NCBI GenBank assembly: GCA_942491575.1
Contig: CALOBT010000031.1
Location: forward strand, 2,170,001-2,234,000
DNA: 64,000 bases
Direction of reading: 5' to 3'
Source: CAZHNW01 sp942491575
GTDB lineage: Bacteria; Spirochaetota; UBA4802; UBA5550
Both the position numbers and the translations under genes were made by a program. The number at the start of each line of letters is the position of its first letter. The stretch's first letter is position 1. Positions 51,400-59,483 of the stretch are shown here, in pieces. Below the pieces are notes generated by a model. The model saw only the letters and a list, made by a program, of their open reading frames with translations. It had not been told where the DNA came from and ran no database searches.

Positions 51400-51654
51400 A
51401 TGAATATTGAAATAAAAAAATCAGGACGTTTCGAATTGCTCTATGGTTATAAACACTGCTTTAAAGAGAATAGGTATCTTTTCGGTTTTACTGATACTGA
51501 AGAGGAAGCGCAACAGTGGGTCGAAGAATATTCAACGGGTAGAAAGAAGATGCCCGGACCCAATGACGAAGAAAGCAGGGGCTGTCCCGCAACATACTGT
51601 CCCCTGAAGGGACACCGGGGCTGGTTTGCATACAGGGATACGGATAGTACCTGA
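51400..51654 (+). CDS. Small hypothetical protein
   Basis: The 84-residue protein begins with strands that look like a small alpha/beta fold (MNIEIKKSGRFELLYGYK), with YLFGFTDTEEEAQQWVEEY and two late Cys in GCPATYCPLKGHRGW. No signal peptide is present. The start ATG lies just beyond the 27-bp palindrome, without a strong ribosome-binding site. It ends 12 bp before the convergent phosphatase gene. No family recognised. Confidence 0.5.
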   Translation: MNIEIKKSGRFELLYGYKHCFKENRYLFGFTDTEEEAQQWVEEYSTGRKKMPGPNDEESRGCPATYCPLKGHRGWFAYRDTDST

Positions 51655-51666
51655 AAGAATCTGTCT

Positions 51667-53733
51667 TTACTTCTTCTTCAACAGCATGACCGTAAGGTCA
51701 TCCCGGAAACCGGTTCTCTTCCCGGTGAAGCGATACATTTCTTCGAGAATGAAATTTAATATTTCAGAGGCGCTTCCATCTGGCGCCTTTTCCAGTGACT
51801 CGAGAATTCTGATTTCTCCATAGAGTTCATTCCTGTTGTTGCGGCTTTCCGCGAGACAATCGGTAAACAAGAGGAGACAGTCTCCTTCCGATAGTCTCAG
51901 CTGAAATTCATGAAACGGCTCTTCCATCGATTGTACCCCGAGGAATGGACCGCTTACACTCATCCCGTCACGGTTTATTACCATCCCTGTTTTACCTGAT
52001 TTGTATTTTTTATACAGCATTGCAGGGTGGGCACAGTTGACGTATTCAATGATGTCGTCACGGAATCGAAGCAGGATACCTGTGATGTAATGATCAACAG
52101 CATCGAGTTCACTGATGAGATGGCGGTTTACCTCTTCGGTAATTTCGCTGAGTTTAGCGCCGGGCATCCCGTCATAAATTCGGTTGATGATGGAACGCGC
52201 CAGAAGCGTAATAAGCCCTGAAGATACCCCGTGACCGGATATGTCGAATAATCCCAATCCGCAAAGGTTATTATTGTCGAGGTAGAAGTCATAAAAATCA
52301 CCGGAAATATCCGATGAGGGCTGAAAACTGAAGGCGACATCATAGGCCTCAGATTCAGGTATCTCCGAAGGAAAAAAGGAGGTCTGTACCTTGGAAGCGA
52401 GTGTAAGGTCCCTTTTGTATTCAACATGAGTTTCGTGCAATTCTTCGTTGGCCGCAATAAGGTGCTCGTTTGTTGCTTCCTGCTCTGACATTGCGGCTTC
52501 AAGTTCTTCCTTTGCCTCATTAAGTTCCCGTGTCCTTTCGGTCACCCGGCACTCAAGATTTTCGTTTAACTCAGTCAGGTTGCGGTTAAGTTTATTGACT
52601 TTTTCTGCAAGACCAAGTGAAAAGAGGGCAACACTGAAAACGAATCCAATTTGAAATCCCCACAGGGTTAAAATGTTACTGGGGAGTAGTCCGAATCTAT
52701 TGAAGACAGTAATAATCACTCCAACAAAAAAAAGGGAAAAGGCAACGGTATAGTAACGGTTGGCTCTTAAACGGTTTTTCAGTGAGTCCGCCATGGGGTA
52801 ACATATCAGTACAATGGGGGGAAGGTATGCCGCCGCTCCGATACGTATGGTTATGGCATAGGGGAGGAAGAAAGAGCTGATGATACCGGCAAAGCATATG
52901 ACGGAATAAATTTTTGTTAAGATATCAAATCGGGGATAAAAATGTTTGCTCCCCAGATAATCCCTGGTGAAAAATATCATTGCTATGATGGTTAGAAACA
53001 AAATATGGGGAACAATATCATTAAGCCAGACCGTATTGGGCCAGATGTACTGAAATCCGTACCCGTTAAGCGCAAGCGAAACCATCACCATGGAAACAAG
53101 AAAAAGGGAATACCAGAGATATACCATGTCTTTCATCGAAATCGACAGCAACAGGTTATATACTATCATGATGATTAATATACCGTAGAAAAGACCGAAG
53201 AGTGTTTTCTGAACATTTAAATCTTCAATAACACCCTGTTCGGAAATAATTCTCGTGGGGATGTTCAGGTTGCTCCCGGTTTTTACCCTGAGCAGGCAGG
53301 TGTACTTGCCAGAAGTTCTGGGGAGCCTGACTAAAAAGTTATGATGACTGATGTCCCTTCTTTCAAAGGGAAGCATGTCTCCATATTTTTTATGGGTAAC
53401 AGTCTTTTCGTTGCTGATATAGACATCAATTTCATCCAGGAGTGGATAGCCGATTTCAATGAACCAGGATTTATGACTCGTTTCAGGTATTTCTACTTGA
53501 AAACGGGCCCACACAACTGTATCTGTAAAACCGAAATTATGAGTATCGGTTCTGTTGAATGCCCGGGAAGAAAACATTTCGTCTGACTTCTTTAAATCCC
53601 CGGTGTCTTTAAAAATTTCCAGTGGCAGGGGATAATAATCGTTGTTGTCGTGAAGAATGGTGGTTGCCCCGGACAGGGCAGTGGCGGTTTGAATCAGAAG
53701 GAGAATAAAGAATATTTTCTTTAAATTTATCAT
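51667..53733 (-). CDS. 7TMR-DISM receptor fused to a SpoIIE-type serine phosphatase
   Basis: The 688-residue protein has a signal peptide, an extracytoplasmic 7TMR-DISM domain (about 25-165), the seven-helix membrane domain (about 180-380, with YGFQYIWPNTVW and GLLPSN), a coiled coil (ELNENLECRVTERTRELNEAKEEL, in part) and a PP2C/SpoIIE phosphatase domain (about 440-688). Metal-binding Asp residues are in SSDISGDFYD, LFDISGHGVSSGL and FRDDLTVMLL. Such proteins dephosphorylate STAS antagonists in partner-switching pathways, so the STAS proteins at 414 and 55598 are possible substrates. The sensory half is paralogous to that of the kinase at 25151. Confidence 0.92.
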   Translation of the reverse strand: MINLKKIFFILLLIQTATALSGATTILHDNNDYYPLPLEIFKDTGDLKKSDEMFSSRAFNRTDTHNFGFTDTVVWARFQVEIPETSHKSWFIEIGYPLLDEIDVYISNEKTVTHKKYGDMLPFERRDISHHNFLVRLPRTSGKYTCLLRVKTGSNLNIPTRIISEQGVIEDLNVQKTLFGLFYGILIIMIVYNLLLSISMKDMVYLWYSLFLVSMVMVSLALNGYGFQYIWPNTVWLNDIVPHILFLTIIAMIFFTRDYLGSKHFYPRFDILTKIYSVICFAGIISSFFLPYAITIRIGAAAYLPPIVLICYPMADSLKNRLRANRYYTVAFSLFFVGVIITVFNRFGLLPSNILTLWGFQIGFVFSVALFSLGLAEKVNKLNRNLTELNENLECRVTERTRELNEAKEELEAAMSEQEATNEHLIAANEELHETHVEYKRDLTLASKVQTSFFPSEIPESEAYDVAFSFQPSSDISGDFYDFYLDNNNLCGLGLFDISGHGVSSGLITLLARSIINRIYDGMPGAKLSEITEEVNRHLISELDAVDHYITGILLRFRDDIIEYVNCAHPAMLYKKYKSGKTGMVINRDGMSVSGPFLGVQSMEEPFHEFQLRLSEGDCLLLFTDCLAESRNNRNELYGEIRILESLEKAPDGSASEILNFILEEMYRFTGKRTGFRDDLTVMLLKKK

Positions 53734-53980
53734 ATGTTATAACCTGACACAAGAGTACCGGGATGTTAATTAAAAAGTCAATTAAAAAAACTTTTTATAC
53801 CACAGAATTCAACTTTAAATTTCAAACCAAACAGATTATTGAATTTGAAATTTTAAATATGACCAGTGTCCCAAATCACAAAATTTCAGTATTCTTTATC
53901 GCTTAATTTTTTTACTCGACATTCTGTAATTGTATGAAAATTAAAGAATAAAGTTTAATTAATTGTTCTTCTATTTATTC

Positions 53981-54010
53981 TTGACGATAGGAAAAAAATC
54001 GGATATCAAT
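53981..54010 (+). promoter_or_regulatory. Candidate promoter of the zinc-ribbon lipoprotein
   Basis: TTGACG (53981-53986) and TATCAA (54005-54010) are 18 bp apart. The 330-bp gap 53734-54063 between divergent genes shows nothing else that I can name; it is AT-rich. Confidence 0.35.
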
Positions 54011-54063
54011 AAAATACTGAAAATTCCGACCAGGTCGGCAAATTAAATGAAAGAGGGAGAGAT

Positions 54064-54771
54064 ATGAAGAAAACAGCGCTCCTGGTGACTGCAGTACTTT
54101 TATTTACAGTTGCCTGTAAAAAAACCGTAGAATCCGAGAAAAAAGCATGGGATAGAAATCTTAAAAAAATTGAAAGTTTATCCTTTGAATATCCTAATTT
54201 CAAAAATGCATTGCAGGAGCAGCGTAAAAAAGCTGAAGCCGTAATGAAGGCAGCTGATTCTATCACTAAAGAAGAAGATAAAATCAAAAAAATGGCAGAA
54301 GCAAATAAGACGATTAATGCCGCCTTCGTCAGTAATCTCAGCAGTATAAAATCTCAAAAACAGTCCCTGAGAGATAAGATTGTCAGTGTCAGGGGACTGA
54401 AAATGGAAATGAATGAAAGGTTCGCAGTGAACAGGGCCATCTCCGACGCGGACAGGGCTGTCATGGATGCGGAAGATAAAATCAGGCAGGACATCGAAAA
54501 TATCTCACAGGCAGAATCATTAACTTCGCTGGTGTTGTCAGACCTTAAAGCCGCTGACGCAAGCCTTGAATCCGCCTCCAGAAGGGTAAAGGACCGTATT
54601 GCATCAGAAAAAAGAATTGAGGATGAAAAAAAGCAGGTTGTACAGAAGCAGGAAGCCGACAAAAAAGAACTGGCAAAACCGATAAAATGTCCCTACTGCG
54701 GAACCATTAATGCTGCAACAAATATTAACTGTAAAAGCTGCGGTGCCCCGCTGCCAAAAAAGAAAATTTAA
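54064..54771 (+). CDS. Coiled-coil lipoprotein with C-terminal zinc ribbon
   Basis: The 235-residue protein has a good lipoprotein signal (MKKTALLVTAVLLFTVAC, Cys18), a long charged coiled coil (residues 25-200), and a terminal zinc ribbon with Cys209, 212, 223 and 226 (CPYCGTINAAT then NCKSCGAPL). Zinc ribbons of this kind normally work in the cytoplasm, so their presence on an exported lipoprotein is odd. GAGGGAGAG lies upstream of the ATG. The function is unknown; a structural or metal-binding role in the periplasm is one idea. Confidence 0.7.
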   Translation: MKKTALLVTAVLLFTVACKKTVESEKKAWDRNLKKIESLSFEYPNFKNALQEQRKKAEAVMKAADSITKEEDKIKKMAEANKTINAAFVSNLSSIKSQKQSLRDKIVSVRGLKMEMNERFAVNRAISDADRAVMDAEDKIRQDIENISQAESLTSLVLSDLKAADASLESASRRVKDRIASEKRIEDEKKQVVQKQEADKKELAKPIKCPYCGTINAATNINCKSCGAPLPKKKI

Positions 54772-54777
54772 CAATCA

Positions 54778-54803
54778 TTTCCGGGAGGGATTTCTCCCTT
54801 CCG
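54778..54803. repeat. Hairpin between the lipoprotein gene and 54819
   Basis: TTTCCGGGAGGGA pairs with TCCCTTCCGGAAA around TTTC with one mismatch. No T-run follows on the plus strand, so it may stabilise or partly end the upstream transcript. Confidence 0.45.
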
Positions 54804-54818
54804 GAAAAAAAGCAAATC

Positions 54819-55283
54819 ATGAAAAATTACATCGTTAAAAGTATTCGTGTGGATAGTTTTGAAGACCTTCAAACCGGGCTCATCCGTATGGAATTTGACA
54901 CCGATTCCGTTGCTGAGCACAGTATTGAAGTATCCCTGGCAGATATTATGAAAAACAGGTCCTGGCTGTTCGGTTTCTTTCTAAGCGTCATGTGCAACGG
55001 AGCCCTCTTCAGTCTTATTTATGCCGGAGCGGTACTCGGATTTGGACTGAACATTTCCAGCCCGGAATCTGCCACCTTCAGAACTGTTTTTTTTGCAGGT
55101 CTGTTTATCTCTTTTATATTAATCTGGATTCTTTTCGCCGTTCCCTTTGCGATAAAGAATATTAAAAAAGAGACAGTGATAAATGAAAGGGGATCCGGAT
55201 CATGGAAAGTAATCGATCAGGAAAAATGGCCCGCCTTCAAAAGATTGCTCGATATAAATAAAGATAAGGAATGTAATAGCTGA
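54819..55283 (+). CDS. Two-helix membrane protein, unknown
   Basis: The 154-residue protein has a soluble N-terminal part (IVKSIRVDSFEDLQTGLIRMEF), two membrane helices (about residues 50-75 and 89-112) and a basic cytoplasmic tail. It follows the zinc-ribbon lipoprotein by 47 bp in the same direction, with a hairpin between them and no clear ribosome-binding site. No family recognised. Confidence 0.55.
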   Translation: MKNYIVKSIRVDSFEDLQTGLIRMEFDTDSVAEHSIEVSLADIMKNRSWLFGFFLSVMCNGALFSLIYAGAVLGFGLNISSPESATFRTVFFAGLFISFILIWILFAVPFAIKNIKKETVINERGSGSWKVIDQEKWPAFKRLLDINKDKECNS

Positions 55284-55442
55284 ATAAAGCATTATACTGT
55301 ATGGAAAAAAATCCAGTAGATTCCTGTAAAATATATTTTTTTACCGACATACTGTTTTGAATTTATTTTCACCTCATGAATTATATTCCATACAAATCAA
55401 ATAATTAAGGTGAAAAATCCGCCCGGGTGGGCTAAAAAGTGC

Positions 55443-55471
55443 TTGAAAAATATCAGGGAATTTGATACTAT
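55443..55471 (+). promoter_or_regulatory. Promoter of the second STAS gene
   Basis: TTGAAA (55443-55448) and TACTAT (55466-55471) are 17 bp apart. The leader to the ATG at 55598 is about 120 nt. The rest of the gap 55284-55597 holds no gene. Confidence 0.45.
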
Positions 55472-55597
55472 AAATGTATAAATAAAGAGCAGAAAGTATA
55501 TCTGAAAGAGTATATTGCAGTTTTTATAAAACTTTTAAAGATCTGCTTTTCTTAAAATAACTGGTTAGTAAAATGTTCTCTGTGGAGGGACTGAATA

Positions 55598-55921
55598 ATG
55601 GAAATTTCAATCAGTAGCTTTCAGGATCATACGATCGTTTCTGTTGAGGGTGATATCGAATACAACAATGTGGGTAAATTGAAAAAGACCATTAATTCCA
55701 TGATTGAAGAGGATATTAACAGCCTTCTTCTTAATATGAAGGAAGTTAAATATATCGATTCTATGGGAATCGGTCTCCTGGCAACTACCCAGAAAAAGAT
55801 GCGGACAAAAAAAGCAAAATTTGCCATCTATAATGTCTCTCCCGACATACGGGATATGCTGAGAATATCCACAATTGACAGTCTGCTTACTATACATAAC
55901 AGCCTTGAAGAAGCAGGATAG
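55598..55921 (+). CDS. STAS-domain anti-sigma factor antagonist
   Basis: The 107-residue protein is a single STAS domain: TIVSVEGDIEYNNVGKLKK, then NMKEVKYIDSMGIGLLATTQ, where the Ser after Asp (about residue 55) is the phospho-acceptor, and a C-terminal helix region. It starts behind GTGGAGGG. It differs clearly from the STAS protein at 414, so the two probably serve different pathways. The SpoIIE-type phosphatase at 51667 is 2 kb away. No anti-sigma kinase lies nearby. Confidence 0.88.
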   Translation: MEISISSFQDHTIVSVEGDIEYNNVGKLKKTINSMIEEDINSLLLNMKEVKYIDSMGIGLLATTQKKMRTKKAKFAIYNVSPDIRDMLRISTIDSLLTIHNSLEEAG

Positions 55922-55941
55922 AGCTCACTCTTCTATCCTTT
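55915..55941 (+). terminator. Possible terminator after the STAS gene
   Basis: AGGATAG (55915-55921) pairs with CTATCCT (55933-55939) across the stop codon and is followed by only two Ts. A weak hairpin. Confidence 0.3.
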
Positions 55942-56084
55942 AAGCTGTAATTGATATGGCTGTCTCCTCTGGAATCCCGTCGTATCTGTAAATTTATCGA
56001 TCTGCAAGTCTCCCTGAAATGTATAATAATTGACAGATATATTCCGGTATATATATAATCTGCCGTAACGTTAAGGAGGAAGTT

Positions 56085-56744
56085 ATGTTTCAGACTCTTT
56101 TTTTAACCGTTTTCATCTGCTTTTCGGTTCTTCATATAATGGGGGAAGCAATGGAAAAACTTCCTCTCCGTTACGCCACCAAGCCCTTTCTCCTTTCATC
56201 CCTGGCGGTTTATTATGCCGTTTCCAGTACGGAAATTAACCTGCTACTGATGGCGGCTATGATCTTCGGCTGGCTGGGAGATATATTTTTAATGATTCCT
56301 GACCCGGAAAAGACAAGGAAATATTTCAAGCCGGGACTTGCGGCTTTTCTTCTCGGACATGTGTTTTATACTGTTGTCTTTGCTTCATTTATCACAGGCA
56401 TACAGAATTTCCCCTGGTATGGGTGGATGTTTTTTCTTCCATACCTGCTCATGGGGGCCACGGGTTTTTTCCTGGTGAAGCCCCATGCGGGTCCGCTTCT
56501 CGGTGCCTTTGCCGCTTACGTTTTTATTATTGTGATTATGGGATTTTCCACCGTATTGCCCCTGGGGAGTGTTGCCCTGAAGGGAAATATCATGGCAATG
56601 GCGGGGGCATTTATTTTTATCGTTTCAGATACTCTCAATGGATACAACAAGTTCGCACGGGAAATTCCGCGTGAGAGAATATACACCATGAGTACCTATA
56701 TTGTCGGACAGTTTCTGCTGGTACAGGGATACCTGTTTTTCTAG
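56085..56744 (+). CDS. YhhN-family membrane protein (lysoplasmalogenase-like)
   Basis: The 219-residue protein has eight membrane helices and YhhN/TMEM86 motifs: RYATKPFLLSSLAVY, FGWLGDIFLMIPD (conserved Asp) and GAFIFIVSDTLNGYNKF near 185. Animal members hydrolyse the vinyl-ether bond of lysoplasmalogens; anaerobic bacteria make plasmalogens, so this role is plausible here. The start follows AAGGAGGAAG. It overlaps the convergent larA end by 4 bp. Confidence 0.82.
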   Translation: MFQTLFLTVFICFSVLHIMGEAMEKLPLRYATKPFLLSSLAVYYAVSSTEINLLLMAAMIFGWLGDIFLMIPDPEKTRKYFKPGLAAFLLGHVFYTVVFASFITGIQNFPWYGWMFFLPYLLMGATGFFLVKPHAGPLLGAFAAYVFIIVIMGFSTVLPLGSVALKGNIMAMAGAFIFIVSDTLNGYNKFAREIPRERIYTMSTYIVGQFLLVQGYLFF

Positions 56745-58012
56745 GGGCCCGCAATTGCAATAGTCTGCGGCCCCTCGGGCAAAAGGGCCACCCGGGAACC
56801 GGTTCCGTCTTCCCTGAGAAGATTTTCAAGGGTAACCTCAACACTGTCAATGAGGGTAAAATATTCGCTTCCAATATTTTCTTCACGAAGCCCTGAACTG
56901 CTGATGAAGATGCGGTAGCGGACTGCCAGCTGCGCCAGGAGCTGTATCTGCCACTGGTCAGGCTGAGCGGTGCGGTTTTTTTGAAGGAAGTCTAGAAAAT
57001 CCGACGGGTAGGGAAAGCTCCTGAGGAGATCACCAAAATTTCCGTGGGAGGGAATGCCGTCACTGCAGGCGGCGCTCATAATAATGGCCCCTCCGGGCCT
57101 GGTAATTGCAGCGGCGGCGCTGAGGCCCTTTACCACCTGGTAAAGATTCTGGTCAAGGGGATAGCCGCTGTTGGAAGTCACCACAATGTCGGCATGACTT
57201 GAAAGACGTACCATGGACTGGTCTGCAACAAAGTCGCATCCGATACGGTGTGCCTCGAAGAGCTCTCCGCTGAATATTCCTGTGATTTCCCCGTAGCTGT
57301 TCAGTGTTACATTCACCATGAAGTGGGGAGGTGCAAGTTCCGCCGCGGCGGCAATCTCTTCCCAGACGGGATTGCCCCGGGTAACGCCCCAGGTGGCGGC
57401 GGGACTGTTCAGATTTTCCACGGAGTGATTGTCCATTATGGACTGCATCCCCGCTATACCCGGAAGCAGGGCCTTGGGGCCCCCGCTGAATCCTGCAAAA
57501 AAGTGAGGCTCGATAAAACCCGTTACTATGCGGATGTCCGCGTCCATGTAAGCCCTGTTGAGAAATATGCTGTTGCCGGATTCTAAACTTCCTGCATAAA
57601 CCAGGTCTTCGCTTTTTAATGCATCGTGCTGAATAATATTGCAGCGTTCCATCAGGTCACGGCCCAGCATTTCAACCAGTTCTTTTTTGCTCTGACCCCT
57701 GTGGGTTCCCGTGGCGTTGAGGAGGGTAATGTTTTTATCGGGAATTCCCGCTTCTGTCAGAAGTGAAACGATAACAGGGAGGAGCAGCCGGTTCGGGGTT
57801 GCCCGCGTGATGTCTGTGTGAACAATAACGACATCGTCAGTGGGGCTCAATAATTCAGAAAGGGGAGGCCCCGCATCCGGCGAAAGCAGGGCGCCCCTCA
57901 GTGACGCCACAGGGTCGGGAAGGGGAGGCATATTCTGCCCCGTCACCATCTTTGCATTGTCCGGTACGCGTACCGTCAGTTTGTCTTTGCCGTAGGGAAG
58001 AGTTATTTTCAT
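56741..58012 (-). CDS. larA: Nickel-pincer lactate racemase family protein LarA
   Basis: The 423-residue protein matches LarA. His104 (ATGTHRGQS), His170 and Lys180 (GFIEPHFFAGFSGGPKALLPG in parts) and His196 (MDNHSVEN) correspond, at a constant shift of four, to His108, His174, Lys184 and His200 of the Lactobacillus enzyme, where Lys184 holds the nickel-pincer nucleotide. The cofactor site is thus complete. It may racemise lactate or another 2-hydroxyacid; the family is broad. larB, larC and larE, needed for the cofactor, are not in the window. It also shares a nickel need with the hydrogenase. Confidence 0.85.
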   Translation of the reverse strand: MKITLPYGKDKLTVRVPDNAKMVTGQNMPPLPDPVASLRGALLSPDAGPPLSELLSPTDDVVIVHTDITRATPNRLLLPVIVSLLTEAGIPDKNITLLNATGTHRGQSKKELVEMLGRDLMERCNIIQHDALKSEDLVYAGSLESGNSIFLNRAYMDADIRIVTGFIEPHFFAGFSGGPKALLPGIAGMQSIMDNHSVENLNSPAATWGVTRGNPVWEEIAAAAELAPPHFMVNVTLNSYGEITGIFSGELFEAHRIGCDFVADQSMVRLSSHADIVVTSNSGYPLDQNLYQVVKGLSAAAAITRPGGAIIMSAACSDGIPSHGNFGDLLRSFPYPSDFLDFLQKNRTAQPDQWQIQLLAQLAVRYRIFISSSGLREENIGSEYFTLIDSVEVTLENLLREDGTGSRVALLPEGPQTIAIAGP

Positions 58013-58122
58013 GATATTTTTAATTCATGACCAAAACCGTATACGTATGTCCGTTCTTAATATCATTTGGAAAAAATGTCAAATAATTTTAGTGTGGGGA
58101 TGTGGTGGTTTGTTGAAAATAA

Positions 58123-58160
58123 AATAATTAAAAGCCCCATACTGGGGGCTTTTAATTATT
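58123..58160. terminator. Bidirectional intrinsic terminator after the GH16 gene
   Basis: A 16-bp perfect stem (58123-58138 with 58145-58160), GC core GCCCC/GGGGC flanked by A/T tracts, closes a 6-nt loop. It follows the stop of the leftward GH16 gene at 58185 and has T-rich ends on both strands. Confidence 0.85.
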
Positions 58161-58184
58161 ATCTGTTCAGAGTTGATTTAAATT

Positions 58185-59009
58185 TCACTCAACGAGATCA
58201 TAAACTCGGACATAATCCACTTTAAAACTGTCGGGCAGGTTTGCCTTTCTGATATCACCGCCAAGACTCCCAATCTCATCACTGATTTTAAGGTAGACCG
58301 GCACCTGGCATACTCCGCCATAGTTGTTACGCCATGTCTCAACACCATCGATGTAAAAGATATACTCATCAGGTGTCCACCAGAGACTATATGTATGCCA
58401 GTCTTCCATAATTCCGGGATAAGTGATGTATCGTTCGCTATACATGTGGTCGGTTCCGTAACCGTCCCAGTGAAGGGTCTGCTGGACCTTGTCATCCAGT
58501 GTAAATTTTTCAAAAATATCTATTTCAGTGCCGTCAACGCCGCCGTTCAGTCCTTTCTGTTCCAGTGAGCCGATCGTGGGAGGGAAAAGCCAAAAGGCTG
58601 GCCAGTGTCCTTCCTCTCTGTGCAGTTGTACGCGGATAGTAAAAAAACCATAGGTCTTGTGGAAGCGGCCTCTGGTACGAACACAACCATCTATGTACTT
58701 TCCGTCTTCCTCATAAGTAAAGATTTCAAGATTTCCTTCTCCATCAAGGGTAACGGCATCCTTATACCAATAGCCTTCCTTCCGGGGACCGTCCCCCACG
58801 GCCTCCCACTTACTGTCATCTAGAGATTCCCCTTCAAACTCATCTGAAAAAACCAGCTCCCACTGGCTGCCGGCAGGTGCTTCAGGTAAAAATGCAGTAC
58901 GATGCTGGGGATTTACATCATCAGGATTGAGTGTAAAATATGAGACTGGCAGACAGGCCACCAGCATGAACATAAAACCTGTTATCCATTTTATTCTCTT
59001 TTTCTTCAT
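58185..59009 (-). CDS. Glycoside hydrolase family 16 lipoprotein
   Basis: The 274-residue protein has a signal peptide with lipobox LVAC (Cys19) and a GH16 beta-jelly-roll domain. The catalytic motif ExDxxE is at Glu162-Ile-Asp164-Ile-Phe-Glu167; WELVFSDEFEG begins the domain and KVDYVRVYDL ends it. It should cut beta-1,3/1,4-glucan-type polymers at the cell surface, releasing glucosides that the GH3/GPH locus could use. The start has AGGAGGC upstream. A palindrome lies in its promoter region at 59053. Confidence 0.88.
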   Translation of the reverse strand: MKKKRIKWITGFMFMLVACLPVSYFTLNPDDVNPQHRTAFLPEAPAGSQWELVFSDEFEGESLDDSKWEAVGDGPRKEGYWYKDAVTLDGEGNLEIFTYEEDGKYIDGCVRTRGRFHKTYGFFTIRVQLHREEGHWPAFWLFPPTIGSLEQKGLNGGVDGTEIDIFEKFTLDDKVQQTLHWDGYGTDHMYSERYITYPGIMEDWHTYSLWWTPDEYIFYIDGVETWRNNYGGVCQVPVYLKISDEIGSLGGDIRKANLPDSFKVDYVRVYDLVE

Positions 59010-59052
59010 TTCAGCCTCCTTCTTATCATTATACCAGAAGGATTAAACGGAT

Positions 59053-59070
59053 TGATTGACTTGTCAATCA
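59053..59070. promoter_or_regulatory. 18-bp palindrome upstream of the GH16 gene
   Basis: TGATTGAC and GTCAATCA are perfect 8-bp arms around TT, 44 bp before the GH16 start on the minus strand and 109 bp before the toxin-like gene on the plus strand. It looks like a repressor site (TetR or MarR type). TTGACT-like and TTGACA-like boxes lie within it. Confidence 0.45.
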
Positions 59071-59178
59071 TTTAATGCAGCTGTTGTTTATTCAATAACC
59101 AGCAAGTCCCGTGGGATAAGTGCACTGGTGATGGTATACCGTTCTCCACGTAATAAGCGATATTATAAGGAGTATTAC

Positions 59179-59463
59179 ATGGAACAGAACACTCAAAGGT
59201 GGACAGAGCCCCTGGCTCTTTTGAAAATACTTATACTTAGTAACAAAATTTTAGAAAAGACCTGTAAAAGCCTGGAAGATATTAAAGAAAGGGGGCATGT
59301 GGCTCCTGAGTTGGAAAGAATTGGTATTAAAACCTATAGAGAAATTCATCATAAAACATATCGGATTATTTATCAAGTCACCAAAAGGGATGTATACGTT
59401 CATTGTGTTTTGGATGGAAGAAGAGATATGATGACTCTTCTTGAGGATCGTTTATTGAGATAA
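59179..59463 (+). CDS. RelE/ParE-type toxin, probably degenerate
   Basis: From ATG 59179, with AAGGAG 6 bp upstream, 94 residues are read. The C-terminal part matches RelE/ParE toxins: ERGHVAPELERIG, YREIHHKTYRIIYQV and YVHCVLDGRRDMMTLL. The N-terminus starts normally (RWTEPLA) but the stretch that should carry the two helices (about 12-15 residues) is short and scrambled (LLKILILSNKILEK), as after a small deletion or two frameshifts. The upstream open frame to 59056 has no intact antitoxin gene. It is likely a non-functional remnant, though the frame is still open. Confidence 0.6.
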   Translation: MEQNTQRWTEPLALLKILILSNKILEKTCKSLEDIKERGHVAPELERIGIKTYREIHHKTYRIIYQVTKRDVYVHCVLDGRRDMMTLLEDRLLR

Positions 59464-59483
59464 AAAATAACGGGACATTTAAA

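Noticed and set aside
59056..59178. Phd/YefM-like antitoxin before the ParE-like gene
   Set aside because: The upstream frame (ITSKSRGISALVMV) is faintly like an antitoxin but has no start signal and is too short to support the call.
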